64,000 nucleotides of DNA, from positions 79,569 through 143,568 of the forward strand of contig NZ_JBFANZ010000011.1 of NCBI RefSeq assembly GCF_040659735.1, read 5' to 3'. The notes below the pieces were generated by a model. The model saw only the letters and a program-made list of their open reading frames with translations. It did not search any database and was not told the origin of the DNA. The stretch comes from Micromonospora_I sp040659735. GTDB taxonomy: Bacteria; Actinomycetota; Actinomycetes; Mycobacteriales; Micromonosporaceae. This document shows, in pieces, positions 16,655 to 25,054 of this stretch. Positions within the stretch are counted from its first letter, which is position 1; the number at the start of each line of letters is the position of its first letter. Made by a program: the position numbers and the translations under genes.

Positions 16655-17575
16655 ATGCGCCGTACCATCATCGCGGTGACTGCCGCGTCCGCGCTGCTGT
16701 CGCTGTCGCTCGTCGGGTGCGCCAAAGACCCGTCCGAGGCCCCGCAGGGTGCCGGGGGCGACGTCGCCACACAGCAGCGGAACGCCGCGCTGCACGACAA
16801 GCTGCCCGACAAGATCAAGCAGGCCGGCAAGCTGGTCTCGGTCAACAGCGGATCGTTCCCGCCCTACGAGATCGTCGGCAGCAACCGCGATCTCACCGGG
16901 GCCGCCGCCGACCTCTCCGAGGCGCTCGGCCAGGTGCTCGGCGTCAAGGTCGAGCACGTGACCGTCGAGGGTCTCTCCGGCGTGCTGACCGGCATCAAGG
17001 CCGGGCGGTACGACTTCGCCCTCGGTCCGATCGGCGACTTCCCGGAGCGTGAGGCCGACAACGACTTCGTCGACTGGGTGCAGGAGTTCGTGGTCTTCGC
17101 GGTGCCGAAGGGCAACCCCAAGCAGATCAAGGACCTCGACAGCACCTGCGGGCTCCGCATCGCCGTGCAGGCCGCCGGCTCGGCGGAAAAGGTGATCAAG
17201 ACCCAGGCGCAGAAGTGCGCCGCCGAGGGCAAGCCGGCGCTCGAGGTGCAGTCGTACAAGGACCAGCCCTCGTCGATCCTGTCGGTCAAGTCTGGTCGTG
17301 CGGACGCCTTCTTCTCCTCGCAGGCGCCGCTGACCTACTTCGCGAAGCAGTCGAACGGTGAGCTGGAGCTGGCCGCGACCGGACAGAAGAACGGCTTCGA
17401 CGACCTCTACCAGGGCGCGGTCGTGCCGAAGGACTCGGCGCTGCGCGACGTGCTGCTCGCGGGGATGCAGGAGCTCTTCGACAACGGCACCTACGCGAAG
17501 ATCATGGCGAAGTGGGGGCTGGACGACAACAAGCTCGACAAGCCGGGCGTGAACGTTGCCGGTGGCAAGGGGTGA
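16655..17575 (+). CDS. Amino-acid-type ABC transporter substrate-binding lipoprotein (family 3)
   Basis: 306 residues from the ATG at 16655 (AAAAGGAA just upstream). Signal peptide with lipobox LVGC, followed by a family-3 solute-binding fold (KLVSVNSGSFPPYEIVGSNRDLTGAAADLSEALGQVLGVKVEHV, GVLTGIKAGRYDFALG, CGLRIAVQAAGSAEK). The usual Arg/Asp ligand positions for amino acids are present only in modified form, so the ligand may be an amino-acid derivative (amide, carbamoyl or ring-opened compound). Confidence 0.92.
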   Translation: MRRTIIAVTAASALLSLSLVGCAKDPSEAPQGAGGDVATQQRNAALHDKLPDKIKQAGKLVSVNSGSFPPYEIVGSNRDLTGAAADLSEALGQVLGVKVEHVTVEGLSGVLTGIKAGRYDFALGPIGDFPEREADNDFVDWVQEFVVFAVPKGNPKQIKDLDSTCGLRIAVQAAGSAEKVIKTQAQKCAAEGKPALEVQSYKDQPSSILSVKSGRADAFFSSQAPLTYFAKQSNGELELAATGQKNGFDDLYQGAVVPKDSALRDVLLAGMQELFDNGTYAKIMAKWGLDDNKLDKPGVNVAGGKG

Positions 17576-18537
17576 GCACCGTGGCCCCGAACGCTCCGGC
17601 CGTCGATGACCGCGTGGCCCGTCCCGTCGAGCCGGTCGACGTCGCACACGCGGTGCCCGAGCGGCACCCGCTGCGGTGGGTGGCGACCGTCGTGGTCGCC
17701 GTCCTCGCCGCGCAGCTGATCCACATGCTGGTGACCAACCCCAACTTCGAATGGGACGTGGTCTTCCAGTACTTCAACACGGAGTCCGTCGGCCGGGGCC
17801 TGCTGACCACGCTGAAGCTCACCGTCATCGCGATGGCCGTCGGCATCGTGCTCGGTGTGCTGCTGGCGGTCTGCCGGCTGTCCAGCAACTGGCTGGTGCG
17901 CTTGCTCGCAGCCGTCTACATCTGGTTCTTCCGCGGCGTGCCGGCGCTGGTCCAGCTCATCTTCTGGTTCAACCTGTCGGCGCTGATGCCGCGGGTGTCG
18001 ATCGGCATCCCGTTCGGCCCGGAGTTCATGCAGTGGGAGACCAACGCGCTCATCACACCGCTGCTCGCCGCGATCCTCGGCCTCGGCCTGAACGAGGGCG
18101 CTTACATGGCCGAGATTGTCCGGGGTGGCCTGATGTCGGTCGACCAGGGACAGACCGAGGCGGCGCAGGCGCTGGGCATGAGCCGGACGCGGACCCTCTT
18201 CCGGGTGGTGCTGCCGCAGGCGATGCGGTTCATCGTGCCGCCCACCGGCAGCCAGGTGATCAACATGCTCAAGGCGACGTCCCTGGTGAGCGTGATCGCG
18301 CTGAGCGACCTGCTCTACACCGTGCAGGCGATCTACAACCGCACCTTCCAGACGATCCCGCTGCTGCTCGTGGCCTGCATCTGGTACCTGGTGATCACGT
18401 CGATCCTGTACGTCGGGCAGTCGTTCATCGAGCGGCACTACGCCCGGGGGAGCAACCGCAACACTCCGACGCGGTTCCGTGACGTCCTCAAGATCCGTCG
18501 CAAGCCGGTTCTGCCGACCGTGGAGGTGCCGTCATGA
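17572..18537 (+). CDS. Polar amino-acid-type ABC transporter permease
   Basis: 321 residues from the GTG that overlaps the previous stop (GTGA); a second GTG three codons later is possible. HisM/GlnP-type permease with about five spans and the signature EAAQALGMSRTRTLFRVVLPQAMRFIVPPTGSQ. It has a roughly 30-residue cytoplasmic N-terminal extension (PNAPAVDDRVARPVEP...), common in actinobacterial members. Works as a homodimer with the ATPase that follows. Confidence 0.93.
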   Translation: MSTVAPNAPAVDDRVARPVEPVDVAHAVPERHPLRWVATVVVAVLAAQLIHMLVTNPNFEWDVVFQYFNTESVGRGLLTTLKLTVIAMAVGIVLGVLLAVCRLSSNWLVRLLAAVYIWFFRGVPALVQLIFWFNLSALMPRVSIGIPFGPEFMQWETNALITPLLAAILGLGLNEGAYMAEIVRGGLMSVDQGQTEAAQALGMSRTRTLFRVVLPQAMRFIVPPTGSQVINMLKATSLVSVIALSDLLYTVQAIYNRTFQTIPLLLVACIWYLVITSILYVGQSFIERHYARGSNRNTPTRFRDVLKIRRKPVLPTVEVPS

Positions 18538-19328
18538 CCGCCGCCGACCAGCCGTTGATGTCCGCTCGCGGAGTGCGTAAGCACTTCGGGCCGCTGGAGG
18601 TGCTCAAGGGGGTGGACCTCGACGTGCACCCCGGGGAGGTTGTGGTGATCCTGGGCCCGTCCGGCTCCGGCAAATCCACCTTCCTGCGCTGCGTCAACCA
18701 CCTCGAACGCATTGACGGCGGCTCCGTAACCGTGGATGGCGAGCTTGTCGGGTACGAGCGGCGCGGCGGCCGGATTCACCGCCTGTCGGAACGTCGCATC
18801 GCCCGCACCCGACGCCAGATCGGCATGGTGTTCCAGCATTTCAACCTCTTCCCGCACCTGACCGTGCTGGGCAACATCGTCGAGGCACCCGCCGGGGTGC
18901 TGCGCGAGCCCAAGGCAGAGGTGGTCAAGCGGGCACGCGCCCTGCTCGACAAGGTCGGCCTCGCGGACAAGGCGGACGCGTTCCCCCGGCAACTCTCCGG
19001 CGGACAGCAGCAGCGCGTGGCGATCGCCCGGGCGCTGGCCATGCGCCCCAAGCTGATGCTCTTCGACGAGCCGACCAGCGCGCTGGACCCGGAACTCGTC
19101 GGTGAGGTGCTCGCCACCATGCGGGACCTCGCCGCGGACGGGCTGACGATGATCGTGGTGACCCACGAGATCTCGTTCGCCCGCGAGGTCGCCGACCGGG
19201 TCATCTTCATGGACGCCGGCACGGTCGTCGAAAGCGGAACACCCGCCGAGGTGCTCGACCGGCCGGCCAACCCGCGTACCCGGGCCTTCCTCTCGCGGTT
19301 CCTCCCGACCGGAGAGCCGGCCGCCTGA
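18534..19328 (+). CDS. Polar amino-acid-type ABC transporter ATPase
   Basis: 264 residues, GlnQ/HisP type. Walker A GPSGSGKST, Q-loop VFQHFNLFPHLTVLGN, signature LSGGQQQR, Walker B LMLFDEPTS and H-loop VTHEI. Starts in a 4-bp overlap with the permease and is the last gene of the MocR-flanked operon; a hairpin terminator follows. Confidence 0.95.
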   Translation: MTAADQPLMSARGVRKHFGPLEVLKGVDLDVHPGEVVVILGPSGSGKSTFLRCVNHLERIDGGSVTVDGELVGYERRGGRIHRLSERRIARTRRQIGMVFQHFNLFPHLTVLGNIVEAPAGVLREPKAEVVKRARALLDKVGLADKADAFPRQLSGGQQQRVAIARALAMRPKLMLFDEPTSALDPELVGEVLATMRDLAADGLTMIVVTHEISFAREVADRVIFMDAGTVVESGTPAEVLDRPANPRTRAFLSRFLPTGEPAA

Positions 19329-19341
19329 CAGGTAGCCGGTC

Positions 19342-19376
19342 GAGGTCCTCACCGCCGCGACGGAGGTGAGGGCCTC
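19342..19376 (+). terminator. Hairpin terminator of the MocR-flanked ABC operon
   Basis: 12-bp stem GAGGTCCTCACC / GGTGAGGGCCTC (one G-U pair in RNA) with an 11-nt loop, 13 bases after the ATPase stop. Confidence 0.75.
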
Positions 19377-19418
19377 GCGGCGACTCCGGGGAGAGGGCGA
19401 CGCCGTGTGCTGCCACCG

Positions 19419-19553
19419 CTATCGGGGCGCGGCAAGCTCGGCGTAGTCAGTCGGCAGTTGGAGGAGTCCGACCTCGTCGAGCGCGTCACGCAGCACGGCG
19501 ACGGCGGGAACTTCGTGCGGGCAGTCACGCACGACCAGCAGCTGAACATCCAT
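19419..19553 (-). pseudogene. Truncated thioredoxin-like / CxxC-less redox protein remnant
   Basis: Frame starting MDVQLLVVRDCPHE...AVAVLRDALDEVGL resembles the N-terminus of small thioredoxin-like actinobacterial proteins (MxVxVLxxxxCPHxxxAxxxLRxAL), but ends after 44 residues (LQLPTDYAELAAPR) where the family continues for about 40-50 more. Likely a decayed fragment. The rest of 19377-19693 has no other candidate. Confidence 0.4.
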
Positions 19554-19693
19554 CCGACGATGATGTCGCAGTTTCCCGCGTCGGGTACCGGGTAGTTGGC
19601 CGAGCTGGCCCGCGCAGGGGCTGGTCGAGCGTTCCAGACCTGGCATACGTGCCTTCGCGACCGCCATCGTCGATGCACCAGAGGGGAGAAGGT

Positions 19694-20158
19694 ATGAGCT
19701 CTACCGCGCTTCGGGCCGCCGTGCTGGGGGCAGCGACTGGCGGGCGCAGCATGACGGGGCTGTCGGCCGTCGCCCTGACAACGCCGCCCGGTACGCGTCC
19801 GACCTGGGTCGCGCGTCTGGGCGGCCCATGGGGACGTCGCGTGACGGCGATGGCCGCCGCCGGGGAGATGTTGGCGGACAAGACGCCGCGGGTGCCGAGT
19901 CGGTTGGCTCCTCCGGTGCTGGCCGAGCGCATCATCATGGGTGTGGTGTCAGCTGCTGCGCTGGCCCGCCGCGACGGTGTGCGGCCGGCGTTGCCTGTCG
20001 TGTTCGCCGTGGCTGCCGTCGTCGGTGCCAGCCTCGCGGGCGTGCGCTGGCGAACGTACGCTCAGCGGCGCGGCTGGGGGATGGCCGGTGCGGTGGCGGA
20101 AGACGTGCTGACGGTCGGCCTGGCCGCCGCGGCCTGCACGCTCGGCCGGCGCCGCTGA
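19694..20158 (+). CDS. Small integral membrane protein, DUF4126-like
   Basis: 154 residues with a very strong Shine-Dalgarno (GAGGGGAGAAGG) right before the ATG at 19694. Three to four hydrophobic segments (AAVLGAATGGRSMTGLSAVAL, PALPVVFAVAAVVGASLAG, VAEDVLTVGLAAAACTL) and a central GEMLADKTPRVPSRLAPPVLAERIIMG segment recalling DUF4126 membrane proteins (GE..DK.P..). Function unknown. First of four small envelope genes on this strand; codon use is normal for the genome. Confidence 0.72.
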   Translation: MSSTALRAAVLGAATGGRSMTGLSAVALTTPPGTRPTWVARLGGPWGRRVTAMAAAGEMLADKTPRVPSRLAPPVLAERIIMGVVSAAALARRDGVRPALPVVFAVAAVVGASLAGVRWRTYAQRRGWGMAGAVAEDVLTVGLAAAACTLGRRR

Positions 20159-20589
20159 GCACAGGTCCCGTTCGTCAATGGGAGCCTGTGACGGCGGTCT
20201 GCGTCCATTCCAGTTGCGGCGCGCGTTGTTCCCTCTCTCCGAGAGCCGCTCCGCGGCCCAGGATGTGCAGCGACAGGCACGTGCGGCCACGCAGAACGTC
20301 CAGCGACATTGATCGGTTTCCCGCTCCGCGAACCCGACGAACATGGTCGCGCTTCCCGCACAGCCGGCGCGGATGCCCCATTTCATGCCCCTGCGGGCCG
20401 CGCACGGCGGAGAATGGAACAAGGAAACGGGGCGTCACGCGCGATGACGAGGTGCGGTTGGTCGCGGGGCGATGACTTCACGCCGCCGAGCTCACGTCGA
20501 CCGCATTCCCGTCGCATCGCCCCGCTGCGGCAGCCGCCGTCGGGTGGCTGGTCGATCGTGGCGAACGGATGATGAGGAGGCGATCGCGC
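20159..20589 (+). other. Gene-poor interval before the envelope-protein genes
   Basis: No reading frame here has convincing codon bias or family resemblance. The end of the interval (GGAACAAGGAAACGGGG at about 20414-20430, then GAGGAGG at 20574-20580) probably holds the promoter and ribosome site for the next gene. Confidence 0.4.
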
Positions 20590-20868
20590 ATGTCGCGTAA
20601 GCGTTGGCCGATGATGGCCGGAGTCTTCGCGGTCGGCGCCGCCGTAGGGGCGGCAGGTGCCACAGCGGTGGTGCGGTGGACGCAGTTGGAAGGTGACGAC
20701 CCGGCAGACACCGGTGACCGCGACTACCGCGATGACGAGTTCCCGTGGGACCCGACCCACGGTGCCGCGGAGCGGAACGACGCGGCTACGAGGATGCCGG
20801 ACCTGGCGGTGTCGGTGCGCGCGGCTGACGAGGGCAGCGCGGCGATGCCGTCGTCCACCGGCGTCTAG
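20590..20868 (+). CDS. Small single-span membrane protein of unknown function
   Basis: 92 residues from the ATG at 20590 (GAGGAGG 9 nt upstream). Positive N-terminus (MSRKRW), a glycine/alanine-rich span PMMAGVFAVGAAVGAAGATAVV, then an acidic, disordered tail (DPADTGDRDYRDDEF). The topology suggests a membrane anchor with the acidic tail outside. No family recognised. It lies between the DUF4126-like and holin-like genes and is probably part of the same envelope or stress module. Confidence 0.6.
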   Translation: MSRKRWPMMAGVFAVGAAVGAAGATAVVRWTQLEGDDPADTGDRDYRDDEFPWDPTHGAAERNDAATRMPDLAVSVRAADEGSAAMPSSTGV

Positions 20869-21045
20869 CGACGGGACTCCTGCAGCGGGCCGTCGCCACT
20901 GCGGCTCGCGGCGCCGCTTGGCGTCGTTGGTGCGTCCCGCTCGTGCACGAGCCGCGTGTACCGCTCGTGGCCGGGTCGCTTCGTCCGATCGGGCCGACGC
21001 GGGCCGTGCGGATGGAAGGCGTGCGCGGCACGGAAGGAAAGAATC

Positions 21046-21480
21046 ATGGGGGATGTTCCGAACGGCAGCCAACCCAGACACGGTGCCGACGTGTCCGCCG
21101 CCGAGTTGGTGCAGCGTGCAACCGATCAGATCTCCCGACTGGTACGCGAAGAGCTGAGTCTGGCCCGGGCGGAACTGACCGAGAAGGGCAAGAAGGTCGG
21201 TGTCGGGGCCGGGCTCTTCGGCGGTGGGGGCGCGCTGGCGTTCTACGGCGGCGGCGCCCTCATCACCGCGGTCGTGCTGGTCCTCGCTGAGTTCATGCCG
21301 GCGTGGGTGGCGGCGCTCGTCGTCGGGATCGTGTTGATCGCGGTCGCCGGGCTGCTCGCCCTCTCCGGGAAGAAGCAGGTGAGCCAGGCGATGCCTCCGG
21401 TTCCGAAGGCGACTGCGGACAGCCTGCGCGCGGACGCCGAGACGGTGCGGGGCGCGGCCAAGAATCGGGGACGGGCATGA
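21046..21480 (+). CDS. Actinobacterial holin-X-like membrane protein (Phage_holin_3_6 type)
   Basis: 144 residues from the ATG at 21046 (GGAAGGAAAG upstream). An amphipathic helix AAELVQRATDQISRLVREELSLARAELTEKGKK precedes two membrane spans (GLFGGGGALAFYGGGALITAVVLVLAEF and WVAALVVGIVLIAVAGLLALSGK) and a polar tail. This is the usual pattern of the widespread putative actinobacterial holin-X family, which is chromosomal and not clearly phage-derived. The stop overlaps the DUF3618 start (ATGA), a conserved pairing in actinobacteria. The role, probably envelope remodelling or stress, is not proven. Confidence 0.85.
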   Translation: MGDVPNGSQPRHGADVSAAELVQRATDQISRLVREELSLARAELTEKGKKVGVGAGLFGGGGALAFYGGGALITAVVLVLAEFMPAWVAALVVGIVLIAVAGLLALSGKKQVSQAMPPVPKATADSLRADAETVRGAAKNRGRA

Positions 21481-21938
21481 CAACAGGCGGTGGAGAAACT
21501 GACAAGAGGCGTGCGGACATTCAGAAGACCCGGGGCGAACTCGGCGAGACGGTCGACGCGCTGGCAGCCAAGGCTGACATGAAGGCCCGCGGGCAGGAGA
21601 CAGCCGCGCAGGCGAAGAACCGCGTACGTGAGCGGGCGGCGCAGGTTGGCGAGAAGACCGCCCAGCGCACCAGGACTGCGGGGCGGATGGGCGCGCGCGG
21701 CGCCAAGACGGTGCGCGCGTCGGCATCGCGGGCCGTGACGAAGATCCGCCGCAAACCCGCGCCGATCGTCGCCGTCGCGGCTGCTGCGATTGCCGCTGCG
21801 GTGCTCTTCCGGCGGCGCCGAGCAGCAGCAGCTCTCTCTACCGGCTGGTCGATGCGGGGGGCCGGGGGGCGGCAGTTGCGCTCGTCGCTGGCCAAATGGG
21901 GAGCCGAGGCGCGACAGTGGGGCGTCCCCCGCGGCTGA
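21477..21938 (+). CDS. DUF3618 family membrane protein
   Basis: 153 residues. Opens with the DUF3618 signature DIQKTRGELGETVDALAAKADMKARGQE, then a basic amphipathic helix and one membrane span (PIVAVAAAAIAAAVLF), ending in a basic, Arg-rich tail. Coupled to the holin-X-like gene by a 4-bp overlap. Function unknown. Confidence 0.87.
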   Translation: MTTGGGETDKRRADIQKTRGELGETVDALAAKADMKARGQETAAQAKNRVRERAAQVGEKTAQRTRTAGRMGARGAKTVRASASRAVTKIRRKPAPIVAVAAAAIAAAVLFRRRRAAAALSTGWSMRGAGGRQLRSSLAKWGAEARQWGVPRG

Positions 21939-22063
21939 CGAGCAGCCACGCCACCGGCCTGAAGGTCTGGCGCTGGGACCAGCGCGCGCCCCCGCGGTTG
22001 GGTGTGTTGAGCGTCGGTGTGGTCGCCGTCGTCCTGTTTCAGCCCGACCGGGACGTTGGGTGA

Positions 22064-22078
22064 CGGTTCCGGGAACCG
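22064..22078. promoter_or_regulatory. 15-bp perfect palindrome between convergent genes
   Basis: CGGTTCC-G-GGAACCG, in the 162-bp gap between the DUF3618 gene and the VanX-like gene. Too short for a confident terminator; it may be the core of one or a protein-binding site. Confidence 0.3.
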
Positions 22079-22100
22079 CGGTGGCTGGATCGCCGGCGGT

Positions 22101-23090
22101 TCAGCGGCGCGCGAGGGCGCCGCGCGCCACCACGAAGTCGAAGTACGTGTTCGCGTACGGCTCGTCCGCGAGCGTGTAGTGCCACCACTCGTCCGCGTAG
22201 TTGGTGAAGCGGGCGTCCGCCATCAGGCGCTTGAGAAGCAGCCGGTTCTTCATGGGCTGGCCGGTGATCCGGGGGCTGACGGTGTGGGCCAGCGAGTCGA
22301 AGCAGTCAAAACCGGTGCCCATGTCGACGGTGTTGTCGGGGAAGCGTCGCCCCACCGGTGCCGCGCAGGACACCAGTTCTTCCCCCGCCACGTACGGCCG
22401 TTGCGCGCGCGCCGGCGTCGCGATGAGCGTGAGGTCGACAGTGCTGCCCCGGCTGTGCGCGGTCGGTCCGGGGGCGATGTACCCCTGCGTGAAAAGTACG
22501 GACTTGTCGAGGTTCGGGTAGAACTCCGCCTTCATCCGCTGGTCGTCGAAATGTCGTCCCCATTGCACGAAGTCGTCGGCCGCGCGCTGTGGGCGGTAGC
22601 AGTCGTAGACCTTGAGGCTGTAGCCGCGGGCACGCGCGGCGGTCTGCACCAGGTGCAGACGCTCGGCGGCCTGGCGGGTGAGAATGCACAGCGGTTCGCG
22701 GTAGCCGGCGATTGGCCGACCGACGAAATTGTGGCCGGTTTGGTAACGGATGTCGTGCACGATGGTGGGGTCTATATCGGACAGCGCGACGAACCCCGGC
22801 GGCGCTTGTCCGTCCGCCTCGGTCCCGGCCCCTGAACCGGCCGGCGTCGTGGCCGCGCCGGTCGGGGTCGTGGTCGGTGCGGCCGAGGTGGCGCCCGGGC
22901 TTGCGGCCGGCGCGGACCAGGTCGTGGTCGGTGCGGCGCAGGCAGTTACCGACGCGCAGGTCAGGACGGCGCACGCGGTGACGAAGACGCGCGCTGCGGA
23001 TGTCCGGACGGAGCGGCCGTGCGTCCTGTCGCCGGCAGCGCGACGCATGTGCCGCCGGGCACGATTCCAGGCCGCGGGAAAGACCGACAT
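22101..23090 (-). CDS. Secreted VanX-like D-Ala-D-Ala dipeptidase (peptidase M15D) lipoprotein
   Basis: 329 residues. An N-terminal signal with a lipobox-like end (VLTCASVTACAAP) is followed by a Thr/Ala/Pro-rich linker, then a VanX/DdpX domain from about residue 95 (FVALSDIDPTIVHDIRYQTGHNFVGRPIAGY). Zinc ligands: AHSRGSTVDL (His, Asp) and EWWHY (His); the catalytic Arg lies in DCYRPQRA. Unlike the cytosolic VanX of glycopeptide resistance it is exported, so a wall-turnover or D,D-dipeptide recycling role is more likely than resistance (inference); no vanHA or vanRS is present. The start is uncertain (an internal ATG at 23048 is possible). Confidence 0.88.
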   Translation of the reverse strand: MSVFPAAWNRARRHMRRAAGDRTHGRSVRTSAARVFVTACAVLTCASVTACAAPTTTWSAPAASPGATSAAPTTTPTGAATTPAGSGAGTEADGQAPPGFVALSDIDPTIVHDIRYQTGHNFVGRPIAGYREPLCILTRQAAERLHLVQTAARARGYSLKVYDCYRPQRAADDFVQWGRHFDDQRMKAEFYPNLDKSVLFTQGYIAPGPTAHSRGSTVDLTLIATPARAQRPYVAGEELVSCAAPVGRRFPDNTVDMGTGFDCFDSLAHTVSPRITGQPMKNRLLLKRLMADARFTNYADEWWHYTLADEPYANTYFDFVVARGALARR

Positions 23091-23127
23091 GCAGCGTGTC
23101 TATCACGGCCTGCGCCGGAACGACACG

Positions 23128-23235
23128 TGAGCGCTATCTCGTCTACCGTCCGACGGGTTGAAGGTCGGCGCAATGCATTACCTGACGTGCCCCGATTCAG
23201 CCCGACCGAATTGCCAACCTCGGCGATAGCGCTCA
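23128..23235. repeat. Long-range inverted repeat in a divergent promoter region
   Basis: TGAGCGCTATC (23128-23138) and its exact complement GATAGCGCTCA (23225-23235), 86 bp apart, lie between the divergent VanX-like and chemoreceptor genes. They could be paired regulator sites bent into a loop. The segment between them has no coding potential. Confidence 0.4.
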
Positions 23236-23347
23236 TTTCCGCTGAGCGACGAAACCCATAGTTCTCACGTGTTCGTTCCGCTGGCCGATGGTGTACCGAT
23301 GTCGGGCGGAAGCGTCGGCATGACCGTGGACGGGACGGAGCCAACTG

Positions 23348-24964
23348 GTGATGAGCCTTCGGAATCTGAGCGTCGGGCGCCGATTGGCGGCGTCTTTCCT
23401 GATCGTGGGACTGCTGATCGTGGCCGCGGCCGGCGCCGGCCTGTGGGGTCAGGCGGGACAGCGCGACGCCGACGAGCGGCTGGCTCGGCTGACCCAGCTC
23501 AAGGACGACATCCAGGCCGTGAACTATGGGGTGGCCGACGTCACGGGCTGGCAGGGGCTGGTCGTCGCCGACGCGGGCGCTTTCGGCGGGGTGAAGGCCA
23601 CCGAAGCCGACTCGTACAACCGCAAGGGCGAACTGGCGAGCAAGCAGAAGCTCTACGACGCGCTCGACCGTACGCACGTGGCGGACATGACGCCGGCGGA
23701 GCGAGCCAAGTTCGATCAGTTGCGCCCGGCCTGGGATGCCTTCTTCACCTGGGACGACAAGATCATGGCGTTGCTGCGCCAAGACACCCAGCAGGCCCGT
23801 GCCGAAGCGATGACCAACATCAACGGCGGTCCGGCCGCCGACGCGTACACGCAGGCGACGGAGATCGTCGGCGAACTGGAGGCGTCGATCGACGCGCGCA
23901 ATGCCGGGTTGCGCAGCGAGGCGGCGCAGGCGGTGACGATGAGTCGCCAGGTACTGCTCGGGGCGCTGGCAGCGGCGCTGGTGCTCGCGCTGGTGCTCGG
24001 CACATGGGTCACCCGGTCGGTGGTCCGCCCGCTGGCGATCGCCGTCGATGTGTTGGCACGCATGGTCGGGGGCGACATGACGGTGCGCACGAACCTCCGC
24101 ACCCAGGACGAGTTGGGCCGGCTCGGCCGGGCGGTGGACGAGAGCATCGAGTCGTTGCAGGCCACCCTGGCCACCATCGCCGAGCACGCGGCGGCGCTGA
24201 ACGACTCTTCGGAGGAGTTGGCGACCGTGTCGCAGCAGATCGCGGCGTCGGCCGAGGAGACCGGCGCGGAAGCGGTCGCCATGACCGCGGCCGCACGCGA
24301 CGTGTCGTCCAACGTTTCGACCGCGGCCGCCGGCAGCGAGGAGATGGGCGCGTCCATCCGGGAAATCTCCAGCAGCGCCAGCCAGGCGGCCTCGGTCGTG
24401 GAGAACGCCGTATCGCGGGTTGAGGCTGCCACCCAGGTGATCACCGGACTGCGGCAGTCCTCGGCGGAGATCGGTGACGTGGTAAAGCTGATCACCGCGA
24501 TCGCGCAGCAGACCAACCTCCTGGCGCTCAACGCCACCATCGAGTCGGCCCGCGCGGGGGCGGCGGGCAAGGGGTTCGCCGTGGTGGCCGGCGAGGTCAA
24601 GGAACTGGCGCAAGAGACGGCGCGCGCCACCGATGACATCGTGCGGCGCGTCGAGGCGATCCAGTCCCAGACCGCCGACGCCGCCACGACCATCACGGAG
24701 ATCGGCCAGACCATGGGTCGCATTCGCGACTACCAGACCACGATCGCGACGGCCGTCGAGGAACAGACGGCCACGACGAACGAGATGAACCGCAACGTCC
24801 ACGCCGCTGCCGGTGGCAGTGGCGAGATCGCCCACAACATCGCCCGGGTGGCGACCGCCGCCGAGGTCACCACCTCCGGCGTGGCCCGGGCCAGGAAGGC
24901 CGCCGGCGAACTCGCCGACATGAGCGTGGCGCTCCGCGGGCTGGTCTCGAGATTCCGCATCTGA
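23348..24964 (+). CDS. Methyl-accepting chemotaxis protein
   Basis: 538 residues. TM1 at about 12-32, a 165-residue extracellular helical sensor (four-helix-bundle type), TM2 at about 198-219 (LLGALAAALVLALVLGTWV), HAMP at about 220-272 (RPLAIAVDVLARMVGGDMTVR) and a long cytoplasmic coiled coil with the conserved signalling tip IAQQTNLLALNATIESARAGAAGKGFAVV. Starts GTG-ATG; GGAG at 23337-23340 fits either. No cheA, cheW or flagellar genes are nearby. The ligand is unknown. Confidence 0.93.
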   Translation: MMSLRNLSVGRRLAASFLIVGLLIVAAAGAGLWGQAGQRDADERLARLTQLKDDIQAVNYGVADVTGWQGLVVADAGAFGGVKATEADSYNRKGELASKQKLYDALDRTHVADMTPAERAKFDQLRPAWDAFFTWDDKIMALLRQDTQQARAEAMTNINGGPAADAYTQATEIVGELEASIDARNAGLRSEAAQAVTMSRQVLLGALAAALVLALVLGTWVTRSVVRPLAIAVDVLARMVGGDMTVRTNLRTQDELGRLGRAVDESIESLQATLATIAEHAAALNDSSEELATVSQQIAASAEETGAEAVAMTAAARDVSSNVSTAAAGSEEMGASIREISSSASQAASVVENAVSRVEAATQVITGLRQSSAEIGDVVKLITAIAQQTNLLALNATIESARAGAAGKGFAVVAGEVKELAQETARATDDIVRRVEAIQSQTADAATTITEIGQTMGRIRDYQTTIATAVEEQTATTNEMNRNVHAAAGGSGEIAHNIARVATAAEVTTSGVARARKAAGELADMSVALRGLVSRFRI

Positions 24965-25054
24965 CCAACCGGGCATGCCGGTCGGATGACGTACGGGTGT
25001 TGGTCACCGCGGCATGCGCCGGGTGCGGCGGGAGAACAGGCCGGGCGCTAGCGT

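Noticed and set aside
23236..23347. Cyclic-di-GMP riboswitch before the chemoreceptor gene
   Set aside because: No GEMM core motif seen.
22961..24976. 671-codon minus-strand open frame opposite the chemoreceptor
   Set aside because: Composition typical of antisense high-GC frames, and the plus strand encodes a complete MCP.
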